Assembly (NCBI GenBank): GCA_016716385.1
Contig: JADJWL010000003.1
Coordinates: 186,001-250,000 of the forward strand
Source of the DNA: Bryobacterales bacterium
GTDB taxonomy: Bacteria > Acidobacteriota > Terriglobia > Bryobacterales > Bryobacteraceae
DNA: 64,000 bases
Reading direction: 5' to 3'
Below the pieces are notes generated by a model. It did not search any database. It was not told the origin of the DNA and worked only from the letters and a program-made list of their open reading frames with translations. A program made the position numbers and the translations under genes. This document shows positions 1-8,501 of the stretch, piece by piece (positions within the stretch are counted from its first letter, which is position 1; each line of letters begins with the position of its first letter).

Positions 1-241
1 TCGGGTAGTTCAGCCTGGGATTCTCACACTCGATCCCCTCTTCCTCCCGGTGCACGAAGCGGTCCCAGATCTCCGCAGTGTGGAGGAGGGCTTTGGTGGG
101 AACGCAACCAACGTGCAGACAGCATCCGCCCAGTTTGGGGTCTTTTTCGATGAGGACCGTGTTCAATCCGTACTGCGCGGCGCGCACGGCCATTGAGTAG
201 CCCCCCGGGCCACTTCCAAGAATCGCGACGTCGTATGCCAT
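1..241 (-). CDS. lpdA: Dihydrolipoyl dehydrogenase, N-terminal part (runs off window)
   Basis: The visible 80 residues begin MAYDVAILGSGPGG, a FAD-binding GxGxxG motif at residues 9-14, and contain the redox-active disulfide motif (C41-LHVG-C46, then VPTK) of class I pyridine nucleotide-disulfide oxidoreductases. The expected enzyme is the E3 component of 2-oxoacid dehydrogenase complexes, which reoxidises dihydrolipoamide with NAD. Cys40, next to the redox pair, stands where most homologues have Thr. The ATG is at 239-241 on the minus strand; the rest of the gene lies left of the window. Mercuric reductase or glutathione reductase are the alternatives, but the CLHVGC spacing fits E3 best. 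Confidence 0.85.
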   Translation of the reverse strand, partial: MAYDVAILGSGPGGYSMAVRAAQYGLNTVLIEKDPKLGGCCLHVGCVPTKALLHTAEIWDRFVHREEEGIECENPRLNYP

Positions 242-299
242 GAATCCTTCAGTTTAGCAAACCGTTCTCTCCGAACCCATGGTAGAGTGGAGCAAAATC

Positions 300-707
300 A
301 TGAGCCTGGCCCTGCCGGCGCTCGCGCTGCTCGCTGTGGCGGCGTTCGGAGCGGCCCCGGAGTCCAAACCGGGGGCCAGTGTCGTTGGACCCACCAAACC
401 CGCGGCTGCCGTGCCGCGCGCCGATGCGGAACTGGAGAAACTGATCCGGGAGAAGTTCGCCGCATCGAAGATTTCGAAGAACAACTTTCAAGTGCGTGTG
501 CAGGGGGGAGTCGCGACCCTGACCGGAGCCACGGACGTACTCCAGCACAAGGGAACCGCGACACGACTGGCGCGCAACGCGGGGGCGAAGCGCGTCGACA
601 ATCGGATCGAAGTGAGCCAGGAGGCGCGCGACCGGGCGTCGGAGCGGCTTCGCAGCGGGCGCCGCCGCGCCCAGGTGAAGCGGAGCGAGGAGCCGGATCG
701 GAAGTAG
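300..707 (+). CDS. Exported BON-domain protein
   Basis: This 135-residue protein starts with a hydrophobic signal peptide (MSLALPALALLAVAAFG) and contains one BON domain at about residues 40-105, including the 'VRVQGGVATLTGATD' strand-turn-strand and a conserved Gly pattern. BON domains bind phospholipid or envelope surfaces (OsmY family), so a periplasmic or envelope-stress role is inferred. The C-terminus is very basic and Arg-rich. I chose the ATG at 300 because GGAG lies seven bases upstream; an in-frame ATG at 279 would add seven residues before the signal peptide. It is divergent from lpdA. Confidence 0.75.
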   Translation: MSLALPALALLAVAAFGAAPESKPGASVVGPTKPAAAVPRADAELEKLIREKFAASKISKNNFQVRVQGGVATLTGATDVLQHKGTATRLARNAGAKRVDNRIEVSQEARDRASERLRSGRRRAQVKRSEEPDRK

Positions 708-754
708 GGCTGCGCGATGGCGGAGGGCGCTTCCCGCATGAGACCATTCTTTCG

Positions 755-959
755 ATGGCGAATCTGCTGAAGCCCCGGCCGGGCGATCCTGCCGAACCCG
801 CGATGGCATTGTGGGACGGTCTGTCAGAGAGCGATCGGGAGCCTGGCCTGCCCTTGACTTACCAACTGCGCGAAGAGTTGGATCGCCGCTGGGCGGACAC
901 ATCGCAAACCCTCTTCGGCGACCCCCTGGGAAGAGGTCCGCGCAAGGCTTCAAATTTGA
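755..959 (+). pseudogene. Frameshifted addiction-module antitoxin (PF09720-like)
   Basis: The first frame reads through a typical addiction-module component core (MALWDGLSES..., PLTYQLREELDRRWAD). The conserved end of the family, WEEVRARL, appears only after a shift into another frame at about 925-930 (WEEVRARLQI then TGA at 957-959). The interval is 205 nt, not a multiple of three, so one base has been gained or two lost. It stands directly before a ParE/RelE-like toxin fragment, as expected for the pair. An assembly error in the C-rich run at 921-926 could also explain the shift. Confidence 0.6.
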
Positions 960-960
960 G

Positions 961-1191
961 ATGGAGCCCAGGCAAGTCTTATTCAGGCCGCAGGCTCGAG
1001 ATGACGCAGCCGAAGTGTACGCATGGTGCGAAGCGCGCCGCCAGGGCCTTGGGGGAGAGTGCGGTCAGGCGCTCGGTGCGGCGGTGGTTCGGATTGCAGA
1101 GAACCCGTTTGCGTCCCACCGAGTCCACGGTGAGGTGCGCAGGGCGATCCTGTCAAGATTCCCGTATGCCCACTGGAAATCGCGTTCCTGA
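961..1191 (+). pseudogene. Truncated ParE/RelE-family toxin
   Basis: The 76-residue product (MEPRQVLFRPQARDDAAEVYAW..., RIAENPF, VHGEVRRAILSRFPYA) matches the N-terminal and central part of RelE/ParE-superfamily ribonuclease or gyrase toxins. The family normally continues after FPY with a beta-hairpin (VYF..., VLAVLHARR); here it ends in HWKSRS and a stop. The C-terminal strands that complete the fold are missing, so the toxin is probably inactive. It begins two bases after the frameshifted antitoxin stops. Both genes appear to be decaying together. Confidence 0.6.
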
Positions 1192-1218
1192 CCGGACAGC
1201 GGCCGGCGAAGCGCGAGC

Positions 1219-1968
1219 CTAATTGTCCCGGAACCAGCGATGCGCCTGCGCGGGGTAATCCGTGACGAAGCCGTGCGCGCCGGCTTCGCGAAGGGCGCGC
1301 CAACCTTGAAGATCGTTCTCCAGGAAAACGATGAACAGGATCTTCCCCGCCCTCTGCGCCTCGTCAACCTCCGCCTTTGACGGGATCCGGCGCAGCCGCA
1401 GCCCCGCGACGCGGGAATCCGCCATTCCCCTCCGCCAGTCCTGAGCGTCTTCGACTTTCACGACGATCCGCGCGCCCGGAGCGTGCTGTGCCCACAGGCC
1501 CGCCTGCCTCAGTTCGACTGGAAAGACGAAGCTCCGCGCCGCCATGCCGGTGCGCTGGAGCGAGCCCTGGATCGCGCGGGCGAGCGCGGGAGTTTCGAAC
1601 TTGACGTTGATCGCCACCTCGCAGGCCGAACACTCCCGCAGCAGCAGCAGCGATTCATCGAGCGACGGCAACCGCTCCCCGCGGCCGGCGTCGAGGCGGC
1701 GCAGCGCATCGTACTGCATCTCCGCCACCTTGCCGGCGCCGTTCGTCGTACGGTCGACCGTCGTATCGTGCAAAACGATGAGCTTGCCGTCTCCGGTGAG
1801 GTGGACGTCGAGTTCCACGCTGATGCCTTCGGCGAACGCAGCGCGAAACGCGGCGAGCGTATTCTCCGGAGCTACGTCCTTGTGCCCGCGGTGCGCGAAG
1901 ACAAGGGGACCGGCAGAATAGGCCGACAGAGCCAGAGTCAGGAAGCATCCGAGAGTTCTCGCCGTCAT
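1219..1968 (-). CDS. Exported glycerophosphodiester phosphodiesterase
   Basis: This 249-residue GDPD-family TIM-barrel enzyme hydrolyses glycerophosphodiesters to glycerol 3-phosphate and an alcohol. A signal peptide occupies residues 1-20. The catalytic and metal residues are visible: HRGH (His26), APENT, E52 and D54 in VELDVHL, and LHD (His67). Length is normal for the family. GGAG precedes the ATG at 1966-1968. The product is expected in the periplasm, scavenging phospholipid headgroup diesters. The gene is alone, convergent with the decayed toxin locus and divergent from the RHH/Doc pair. Confidence 0.9.
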   Translation of the reverse strand: MTARTLGCFLTLALSAYSAGPLVFAHRGHKDVAPENTLAAFRAAFAEGISVELDVHLTGDGKLIVLHDTTVDRTTNGAGKVAEMQYDALRRLDAGRGERLPSLDESLLLLRECSACEVAINVKFETPALARAIQGSLQRTGMAARSFVFPVELRQAGLWAQHAPGARIVVKVEDAQDWRRGMADSRVAGLRLRRIPSKAEVDEAQRAGKILFIVFLENDLQGWRALREAGAHGFVTDYPAQAHRWFRDN

Positions 1969-2053
1969 GGTTTCTCCACAAGTCTACGCGAGCGGAAGGC
2001 TTCCCCACCAAAAGTGCGATCGCACATGGAGCCGCCGGGGCAAGCCCGATTTC

Positions 2054-2081
2054 TTGACGCATCATGATTCGTCATGATAAG
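2054..2081 (+). promoter_or_regulatory. Promoter and candidate operator of the RHH/Doc toxin-antitoxin pair
   Basis: TTGACG (2054-2059) and GATAAG (2076-2081) are spaced by 16 bases. The spacer holds two copies of TCATGAT, one inside the perfect palindrome ATCATGAT (2061-2068) and one at 2072-2078, ten bases apart. Such repeats under the promoter are what an autorepressing ribbon-helix-helix antitoxin would bind. This is an inference from position and symmetry. Confidence 0.5.
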
Positions 2082-2110
2082 ATGAAGCCGGTCGAAAGGA
2101 AGAGTGTGTC

Positions 2111-2338
2111 ATGTCCCGGACCCGTGAGAAGTTCGCCACCCAAGTCAATGCCGAGATCCTGGCAGCGATCCGCGCGATCGCCGAGAAGGAAGGCCGGCAG
2201 CTTCAGGCGCTCGTGGACGAGGCGCTCGCCGACCTGATCGAAAAGCGCAAACAGGCCCGGCCCCGGCCGCACGTCATGGCCGCCTACCTCGCCAGCCATG
2301 ACAAGTACGGCGAGCTTTACAAGAAGCTCGCAAAATGA
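2111..2338 (+). CDS. Ribbon-helix-helix-like antitoxin of a Doc system
   Basis: A 75-residue basic protein (MSRTREKFATQVNAEILAAIRAIAEKEG...) with the strand-helix-helix pattern of RHH DNA-binding proteins in residues 5-50 and a charged C-terminal tail that probably wraps the toxin. Its last four bases overlap the start of the Doc-family gene (ATGA), so the two are translationally coupled. It should neutralise the downstream kinase toxin and repress the shared promoter. AGGAAGAG lies upstream of the ATG. Assignment as antitoxin rests mainly on size, order and coupling. Confidence 0.75.
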   Translation: MSRTREKFATQVNAEILAAIRAIAEKEGRQLQALVDEALADLIEKRKQARPRPHVMAAYLASHDKYGELYKKLAK

Positions 2339-2706
2339 CCGACTACCTCACGCTGGCGGAGGTGCTGGCCATTCATTCTGACCAGATCGAGCGCTACGGC
2401 GGGTCGGAGGGAGTCCGCGACCCCGGCCTTCTGGAGGCGGCGCTCTACCGGCCGCAAACCGGCTACTACGCGGACCTGATCGAGGAGGCGGCGGCCATCT
2501 GGGAGAGCCTTGCCCAGAACCATCCTTTCATCGACGGCAATAAGCGGACGGCCTTCGCCGCGACCTACACCTTCCTGTCGATCAACGGCGCGCAGTTGAC
2601 GGCCGATGCCGATGAGGCCTATGCATTCATCTCCGGGCTGTACGCGAAGGGGGCGTTCAGCTTCGAGCACCTCGTGCCGTGGCTGCGCTGTAACGTCAAG
2701 TCCTGA
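2335..2706 (+). CDS. doc: Death-on-curing (Doc/Fic) family toxin
   Basis: This 123-residue protein contains the Doc signature HPFIDGNKRT at residues 63-72, where the conserved His and the DGNK-R loop form the active site. Doc toxins phosphorylate elongation factor Tu and stop translation; the Lys in place of the Fic Gly is typical of this kinase branch. N-terminal features (YLTLAEVLAIH, SEGVRDPGLLEAAL) also match the family. Length is normal and no damage is seen, so the module looks functional, unlike the two other toxin-antitoxin loci in the host part of the window. Confidence 0.9.
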   Translation: MTDYLTLAEVLAIHSDQIERYGGSEGVRDPGLLEAALYRPQTGYYADLIEEAAAIWESLAQNHPFIDGNKRTAFAATYTFLSINGAQLTADADEAYAFISGLYAKGAFSFEHLVPWLRCNVKS

Positions 2707-2725
2707 TAGAGCCGATAACCAGCGC

Positions 2726-4561
2726 TCAGCCGCGCAGAACGGGGACTGATTCCGGGCCTTCCTGATCCTTGTACTGCAATTGATAGAGCTTCCAGTAGAT
2801 GCCGCGCGCGGCAAGCAACTGCTGGTGCGTGCCGGATTCCCGCAATTGCCCCTTGTGCATCACCAGGATCCTGTCGGCGCGCTGAATGGTGGAGAGCCGG
2901 TGCGCGATGACGATCGACGTCCGGCCTTCAATCATCCGTTCCAGCGCCTCGCGGACGCGCAGTTCCGTCTCTGTATCGACGCTGGACGTTGCTTCGTCGA
3001 GGATCAGGAACCGCGGGCGGTGCGCCAGCGCGCGGGCAAAGCTGATCAACTGCTTCTGCCCCGTCGACAGCGACGCCCCACGCTCCTGGACCGGCTGCTG
3101 GAAGCCCTCCGGCAGCGAGCGGACGAACTCGAGCAGATTCACCTGCTCGGTGGCCGCTTCGACCTCCTCGGGCGTGATGTGTCCGGAGCCGAGGCGGATG
3201 TTGTCTTCGATGGTCCCGGTGAACAGGAATGGATCCTGCAGCACGACGCCGAACCGGCGCCGCAGCTCGCGCGGGTCCACCTCGCGCACGTCCACGCCGC
3301 CGACGCGAATCGCTCCGCGCTGGATGTCGTAGAAGCGCAGAAGCAGGCTGATGAGTGTGGTCTTCCCTGCCCCGGTATGCCCGACGACGGCGATCGTCTC
3401 GCCCGGTTCGACGTTGAAGCTGACGTCGCGCAGAATCCAGTCATCGTCCTTGTAGGCGAACCACACACGGTCGAACTCGATCCGTGCCGGAGCGGTATCG
3501 AGAGGCCGCGGCGCGGGCGGCGCGGCCACCTGCACGGGCGTGTCCAGAAGCTTGAAAACCCGCTCGGCCGACGCCATCGCCGATTGCAGGATGTTGTACT
3601 TTTCGCTCAGATCCTGAATCGGGCGGAAGAAGCGTGTCACGTACTGCAGGAAAGCGACGATGACGCCCAGAGTGAGCGTGCCTTCCGGCAGGCGCCATCC
3701 GCTGTACGCCAGCACACCCGCGATCGCCAGCAGGCCGAGAATTTCCACCGCCGGATAGAACCAGCCGTACGCGTCGATGGTCGCCTTGAACGCGAGCATG
3801 TGGTCGCGGTTGATCTTTTCGAATTCCTCGCCGCTACGCTTCTCGCGGTTGAAGAGCTGCAGGACGGCGATGCCGACCACGTGTTCCTGCAAGTACGCGT
3901 TGATCCGTGCGATCGCAATCCGGATGCGGCGGTAGTTGTGGGCCACCACGCGGCGGAACGCGATCGTCACGAGCACCACGAACGGCAGCACGGCCAGCAC
4001 GATCAGTGTCAGCATCGGGTTCAGGCGGAACATCACCGCGACGATGAACGTGAGCGTGAGCAGATCGCCCAGAATCGTCACCAGGCCCGACGCGAACAGT
4101 TCGTTCAACACGTCGACATCGCTCGTGACCCTGGTTACCAGGCGTCCCACGGGATTGCGGTCATAGAACGCGACATCGGCGCGCTGCAGGTGCGTCATCA
4201 ACTCACGGCGCAGGTCGAACATCGCCTTCTGGCCGGTGTACTGCATGATGAATATCTGGATGAACTCGAAGACGAACACGCCCGCAAGGGTGGCGAGGAA
4301 CAGGCCGGCGATCATTGCCAGACCGGCGCCGGCTTCCGCGGGCAGGTAGGGGTCGAGCAGCGTGATCTGTCGTTCTTCGACCGGCGCCAGGTAGCGGTCG
4401 ATGGCGACCTTCGTCAGCAGCGGACCGGCGATCTGCAGCAACGAGTGGAGGAAGAGAAAAACGAGGGAAGCGCCGACGAGCCGCCGGTACGGCCAGAGGT
4501 AGCGCACCAGCCGCCGCATCAGGCGGCCGTCGTACGCTTTGCCAATGACCTCCTCTTCCAC
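2726..4561 (-). CDS. ABC exporter, fused membrane and ATP-binding domains (MsbA/MdlB type)
   Basis: A 611-residue half-transporter: six predicted membrane helices in residues 25-330, then a nucleotide-binding domain with Walker A (GHTGAGKTT, about residue 395), signature (LSTGQKQ), Walker B (FLILDEATSS) and H-loop (IAHRLS). The signature has LSTGQ instead of LSGGQ, as in many heterodimer-type exporters. It starts with GTG at 4559-4561, only three bases after the SDR stop codon, so the two genes are one transcript. Substrate is unknown; lipids or drugs are usual for this type. All catalytic motifs are intact. Confidence 0.88.
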   Translation of the reverse strand: MEEEVIGKAYDGRLMRRLVRYLWPYRRLVGASLVFLFLHSLLQIAGPLLTKVAIDRYLAPVEERQITLLDPYLPAEAGAGLAMIAGLFLATLAGVFVFEFIQIFIMQYTGQKAMFDLRRELMTHLQRADVAFYDRNPVGRLVTRVTSDVDVLNELFASGLVTILGDLLTLTFIVAVMFRLNPMLTLIVLAVLPFVVLVTIAFRRVVAHNYRRIRIAIARINAYLQEHVVGIAVLQLFNREKRSGEEFEKINRDHMLAFKATIDAYGWFYPAVEILGLLAIAGVLAYSGWRLPEGTLTLGVIVAFLQYVTRFFRPIQDLSEKYNILQSAMASAERVFKLLDTPVQVAAPPAPRPLDTAPARIEFDRVWFAYKDDDWILRDVSFNVEPGETIAVVGHTGAGKTTLISLLLRFYDIQRGAIRVGGVDVREVDPRELRRRFGVVLQDPFLFTGTIEDNIRLGSGHITPEEVEAATEQVNLLEFVRSLPEGFQQPVQERGASLSTGQKQLISFARALAHRPRFLILDEATSSVDTETELRVREALERMIEGRTSIVIAHRLSTIQRADRILVMHKGQLRESGTHQQLLAARGIYWKLYQLQYKDQEGPESVPVLRG

Positions 4562-4564
4562 GTC

Positions 4565-5314
4565 CTAGAGACTCCGCAGGTGGAATCCGCCGTCGGGATT
4601 CAACACCTGGCCGGTTGCGTAGTCGAGCAGCCCGTCGGCAATGGCGCGGATGACCTTCGCGATGTCGGAGCCTTCGCCCATGCGCCGTTGCGGGAGCAGC
4701 CCGCTGGCGATCTTCTCTTCGTAGACCGACTCGACTTTGGCGATCATGTCTGTCCGGATGATGCCGGGACGGACTTCGAAGACCTGAATGTTGTCCGCCG
4801 CCAGCCGCTGCGCCCAGACAGCGGCCGACATCGCCAGACCGGCCTTGGAGATGCAGTAATCGGCGCGGTTGACCGACGCGGCGAACGCGGAAATCGACGT
4901 GACAAACGCGATCCGCCCGCCGCCGGACTCGAGCATCCAGCGGGCGGCGAGTTGCGTCAGAAAATGCGGGCCCTTGAGGTTCGTCGTGATCAGTTCGTCG
5001 AAGCTGTCTTCACCTGCTTCGAGCACATCGGCGCGGACCCGGGGGGCGATGCCGGCATTGTTGACGAGCAGGTCGAGGTTGGAAAAGCGCGCGCGGGCCG
5101 CCTCGATCAGCGCCGCGCGGTCCGCCGGCGAGGCGATATCGCACGCCTGGATCGCACAGCCAGTCTCGGCGGCGAGGCTCTCGGCCGCCTCCCGGTTGCC
5201 GCGATACGTCCCGAGGACATCGTGCGTCCGCGACAGTTCGATGGCGATGGCGCGGCCGATGCCCCGGCTGGCGCCGGTCACGATGGCTGAAGGTCGGGCG
5301 GAGGTACCTGGCAT
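4565..5314 (-). CDS. Short-chain dehydrogenase/reductase
   Basis: A 249-residue classical SDR with the cofactor motif TGASRGIG (residues 13-20), NNAG, the catalytic Ser (VTSISAF) and the YxxxK active site (YCISK). The end ('ATGQVLNPDGGFHL') resembles 3-ketoacyl-ACP reductase-like and sugar-alcohol SDRs; substrate is not clear. I chose the ATG at 5312-5314: a TATACT -10 box (5341-5346 complement) lies upstream of it, while the longest frame would start with TTG inside that promoter. It is directly followed by the ABC exporter, three bases away. Confidence 0.85.
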   Translation of the reverse strand: MPGTSARPSAIVTGASRGIGRAIAIELSRTHDVLGTYRGNREAAESLAAETGCAIQACDIASPADRAALIEAARARFSNLDLLVNNAGIAPRVRADVLEAGEDSFDELITTNLKGPHFLTQLAARWMLESGGGRIAFVTSISAFAASVNRADYCISKAGLAMSAAVWAQRLAADNIQVFEVRPGIIRTDMIAKVESVYEEKIASGLLPQRRMGEGSDIAKVIRAIADGLLDYATGQVLNPDGGFHLRSL

Positions 5315-5340
5315 GGCGGTGAGAACCGGAGACTCCGCCC

Positions 5341-5346
5341 AGTATA
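5341..5346 (-). promoter_or_regulatory. -10 box (TATACT) of the SDR/ABC operon
   Basis: A perfect-looking sigma70-type -10 hexamer on the minus strand, about 27 bases before the chosen ATG, giving a short 5' leader. No convincing -35 box is seen. Confidence 0.45.
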
Positions 5347-5365
5347 ACAACCGGCCTGCCGGCCC

Positions 5366-7318
5366 TTATCGCTTGGCGCCGCCGTGAAAACGCGTCGACG
5401 CGCCGGGCTCGAACAGCGCGAAGACATAGAGCGTGCCGCCGGAGCGGTAGTTCTGCATCCAGGGCGCGCCGGGTCCAGTGTAGCCGCGGATCGCGCCCGC
5501 CATACCGCTGGCGATCGCGACGTATTGCCGCCCGTCGAGTTCGAAGGTGATAGGCGCGGCGCGGATCCCGGAGCCAGTCTGGTAGGACCAGAGCAGCTTC
5601 CCGTTGCGGTCATCGAACGCGGTGAAGTTGCCTTCAGCGTCGCCGGTGAAGACCAGGCCGCCGCCGGTGGCGAGCATGCCTGAACCCATGGGCGTCCGGG
5701 TGCGCACCTCCCACGCGATCTCTCCGGTATCGGCGTGGACCGCTGTCACCTTGCCGTATGCCTGGTTGGGCAGGTAGCGGAATCCGGACGGCCCGGGCGG
5801 CAGGCCCTTCTTCTTGGCCTCGGCGCCATAGTTCGAAAAGATCGCGCAGTTCTCGATCACCGGAACGTAGACCAGTCGCGTCAGTGGGCTGTACGCCATC
5901 GCGTTCCATTCCTTGCCGCCAGCCGCACCGGGACAGACCTCGACGCCTTCGTAGTTCGTCAACGCGTCCGGATTCACGATCGGGCGCCCCTTCGCATCAA
6001 AACCCTTGGCCCAGTTCACGCGGACGAACGGCTTGGCGTACAGAAACTCGCCCGTGCCGCGGTCGACGGCGAAAAAGTGGCCGTTCCGGTCGGCGTGCAC
6101 CAGGGCTTTGCGCTCGCGGCCGCCGATCTTGAGGTCGACCAGCACCATTTCGTTGACGCCGTCGTAGTCCCACACGTCCCAGGGCGTGAACTGGTAGTGC
6201 CAGCGCAGCGCGCCGGTTTCCGGATCGAGGGCCACGACGCAATTCGTGTACAGATTGTCGCCTGTGCGCACGTCGCCGTCGTAATCCGGATAGGGGTTGC
6301 CGATTCCCCAGTAGATGAGGTTGAATTCCGGGTCGTAGGAGCCGTTCATCCACGTCGCGCCGCCGCCAGTCTTCCACGAATCTCCGGACCACGTGTCATT
6401 GCCCTTCTCGCCCGGACCCGGAATCGTCCAGAAGCGCCACAGGCGCTTGCCGCTGCCCGCGTCGTAGGCGTCGATGAAGCCGCGCGTCGCGTAGTCGCCT
6501 CCGGCCATGCCCACGATCACCCGGTCGCCCACGACCAGCGGGGGACCGGTGCAGCTATGGTTCTCTTCGACGCGCCCAACCTCGACGTCCCACTTCACAC
6601 GGCCGGTCCGGGCATCGAGGGCGACGAGGCGGGCGTCCAGCGTCGCCATGTAGAGGGTGCCCCCGTGAATCGCCACGCCCCGGTTGACCGGGCCGCAGCA
6701 GTACTTCAGCTTCTCCGGCAGGCGCTTCCGGTAGCGCCACAACTCGGCGCCGGTCCGCGCATCGATGGCGAAGACGTAATTCCAGGAGGCGGTCATGTAG
6801 ATGACGCCGTTGACGACGAGCGGCGACGCCTGGAGGCCGTCGGGCGTGCCGGTCTGGAAGCTCCAGAGCGGGGCGAGGCGGGTTACGTTGCCGCGGTGGA
6901 CCTGGTTGAGCGGGCTGAAGCGCTGGTTCGTATAGTCGCGGCCGTAGTGCAGCCACTGCGACCGTTCCCCGCCCGCGCGCAGGAGCTGTTCGTTCGAAAC
7001 GGAGATGGGCGGCGTCTGGAGGTCAGTGGTTGGGCGGATCGCGGTCCGGCCGAGCGCGCGCAGATGAGAGATCAGTTCCTTCGGATTGACGCGCCCGGCG
7101 AATCCCGGCATGGCCGTGCCCGGGCGGCCGCGCTCAATGACGGCTTCAAGATCGGCGTCCGTCATGGAGGCCTGCCACGCCGCGCTGGTGAGATCCGGGC
7201 CCGAGCCTCCCTCACCCGCCGCGCCATGGCAGATCGCGCAATTCTCAGAATAGGCGACTTGTCCGGCGTTCTGCGCCAGCGCCGGAAGCGCAGCCAACAA
7301 GAACCAGCAGATCCGCAT
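5366..7318 (-). CDS. PQQ-dependent alcohol dehydrogenase with N-terminal cytochrome c domain
   Basis: A 650-residue exported quinohemoprotein. A signal peptide (to about residue 16) is followed by a cytochrome c domain with CAICH at residues 27-31 for haem attachment, then an eight-bladed PQQ propeller (about 115-640). Diagnostic marks are the vicinal disulfide motif KYCCGP near residue 210 and WDYDGVNE with the probable catalytic Asp. Members oxidise alcohols in the periplasm and pass electrons to the haem. The usual order in type II enzymes is haem domain at the C-terminus; here it is at the N-terminus, a common arrangement in Acidobacteria. The substrate is not predictable. No PQQ synthesis gene is nearby. 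Confidence 0.88.
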   Translation of the reverse strand: MRICWFLLAALPALAQNAGQVAYSENCAICHGAAGEGGSGPDLTSAAWQASMTDADLEAVIERGRPGTAMPGFAGRVNPKELISHLRALGRTAIRPTTDLQTPPISVSNEQLLRAGGERSQWLHYGRDYTNQRFSPLNQVHRGNVTRLAPLWSFQTGTPDGLQASPLVVNGVIYMTASWNYVFAIDARTGAELWRYRKRLPEKLKYCCGPVNRGVAIHGGTLYMATLDARLVALDARTGRVKWDVEVGRVEENHSCTGPPLVVGDRVIVGMAGGDYATRGFIDAYDAGSGKRLWRFWTIPGPGEKGNDTWSGDSWKTGGGATWMNGSYDPEFNLIYWGIGNPYPDYDGDVRTGDNLYTNCVVALDPETGALRWHYQFTPWDVWDYDGVNEMVLVDLKIGGRERKALVHADRNGHFFAVDRGTGEFLYAKPFVRVNWAKGFDAKGRPIVNPDALTNYEGVEVCPGAAGGKEWNAMAYSPLTRLVYVPVIENCAIFSNYGAEAKKKGLPPGPSGFRYLPNQAYGKVTAVHADTGEIAWEVRTRTPMGSGMLATGGGLVFTGDAEGNFTAFDDRNGKLLWSYQTGSGIRAAPITFELDGRQYVAIASGMAGAIRGYTGPGAPWMQNYRSGGTLYVFALFEPGASTRFHGGAKR

Positions 7319-7352
7319 CCGGAAATCATATCCGGTTTTCGCGACGCCGTTC

Positions 7353-8366
7353 TTACCATTCGCCGATGGTCACCGGCGCTCTTCCCTTCGTGACAGCGGG
7401 CGCGTGGCCCAGCATCAGGACGATCCCTTGGACGGGCGCGCGCAGCTCGCCTGCCTTGTCGCCGAAGTAATCGGTCACCTCGGCCAGAAGCGCTCCCTTG
7501 CCCACCAGGTCGCCGATCCGTACCTTGGGATGCAGTGTCCCGTCCGCAGGACTCTCCACTTCCCAAAGCTTCCTGTACAGGATGGCGCCATCATTGGCCG
7601 GCGGGGTTCCGGGGATCATCCCGAGATGCTGCATCGCCCGCCGGACCACCCCCAGGTAGGCCATGATGTCCGACTCGTCGCGGCGACCGAGGTCCCCGAT
7701 TTCGACAGTGAGACCGGGCTTTCCGCGCGTCATGGCCGTGTTCGGATACGAGATGGACCGGGCCGGGTCGCGAGGTCTGTCGCCGTAGAGAACGATGTGG
7801 CCCATGCCGGTCGCCCTGGCGAACTCCAGCGTCCTGCGGTCGAGCTCCTCATCGCCCACGAACGGAGAATAGACATGCGGCCACAATTGCTGGCCGGCGC
7901 TGCCGGAATGCATGTCGATCAGATAATTGGTCCGCTCGACGATTTCGGTGGTCAGGAAGTGAGCGAGCCGTTCGGTGGGCGTTCCGGTGGCGCTGCCCGG
8001 GAAGACGCGATTGAGGTTCTTGCCGTCGGCGGGGTTGAGCGCTGTGAGCGCTCCGCTGTGAAACGAGCCGAGGTTGGCCACATGGACCAGAACAAGCACG
8101 CCCGCCAGATCCGCCGCGCAGACCTGCGTTCGCACGCGCTGCAGCGCCAGAATGGAAGGAAATTCGTCTCCATGGATGCCGCCGGTCAGAGTCAACACGG
8201 GCCCCTTCCGGACTCCGTGAATCACGGTGATCGGGACGCGCGTTCCGGCCACGCCCGCCAGGAACGACCGGGTGGTTCCAGGGGGTACGGATTCTCCCGC
8301 CAGCACGAACGGCGCCTGCGCGGCCGCGGATGTGGCGAAAAACAACAGAGGAAGGAGGACGCGCAT
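7353..8366 (-). CDS. Exported succinylglutamate desuccinylase/aspartoacylase-family hydrolase
   Basis: A 337-residue AstE/AspA-family zinc hydrolase with a signal peptide. Zinc ligands are recognisable in GGIHGDE and in LIDMHSG, and the catalytic Glu in LTVEIGD. Family members remove acyl groups or act as carboxypeptidases; an exported member suggests peptide or amino-acid derivative breakdown outside the cytoplasm. The C-terminal 'SPADG... VRIGDLVGKGALLAEVTD' is the beta-barrel domain usual in this family. The ATG at 8364-8366 begins six bases after a TATAGT -10 box, so the mRNA may be leaderless; an upstream TTG would add 12 residues without a signal peptide. Confidence 0.82.
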   Translation of the reverse strand: MRVLLPLLFFATSAAAQAPFVLAGESVPPGTTRSFLAGVAGTRVPITVIHGVRKGPVLTLTGGIHGDEFPSILALQRVRTQVCAADLAGVLVLVHVANLGSFHSGALTALNPADGKNLNRVFPGSATGTPTERLAHFLTTEIVERTNYLIDMHSGSAGQQLWPHVYSPFVGDEELDRRTLEFARATGMGHIVLYGDRPRDPARSISYPNTAMTRGKPGLTVEIGDLGRRDESDIMAYLGVVRRAMQHLGMIPGTPPANDGAILYRKLWEVESPADGTLHPKVRIGDLVGKGALLAEVTDYFGDKAGELRAPVQGIVLMLGHAPAVTKGRAPVTIGEW

Positions 8367-8372
8367 CTGGCC

Positions 8373-8378
8373 ACTATA
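8373..8378 (-). promoter_or_regulatory. -10 box (TATAGT) abutting the start codon
   Basis: The hexamer ends six bases before the ATG at 8366, which places the expected transcription start at or next to the start codon. No ribosome binding site fits between. This suggests leaderless translation. Confidence 0.45.
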
Positions 8379-8501
8379 GCCCGCGCATTTCCGTCCTGAC
8401 AACGCTCGCCCACTGATGCCTTATTCGTGCCCGTTCACCTGGCAGGAGAGCCCATCCGTCAGGAATGTCTCCGGACTTGCCCCGCTCCGACGTACGCTCC
8501 C

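Noticed and set aside
287..1222. A 311-codon plus-strand frame across the BON gene and the toxin-antitoxin remnant
   Set aside because: Its first half overlaps the BON gene out of frame and has no coding look. Only the part after 755 matters, and it is explained as the frameshifted antitoxin.
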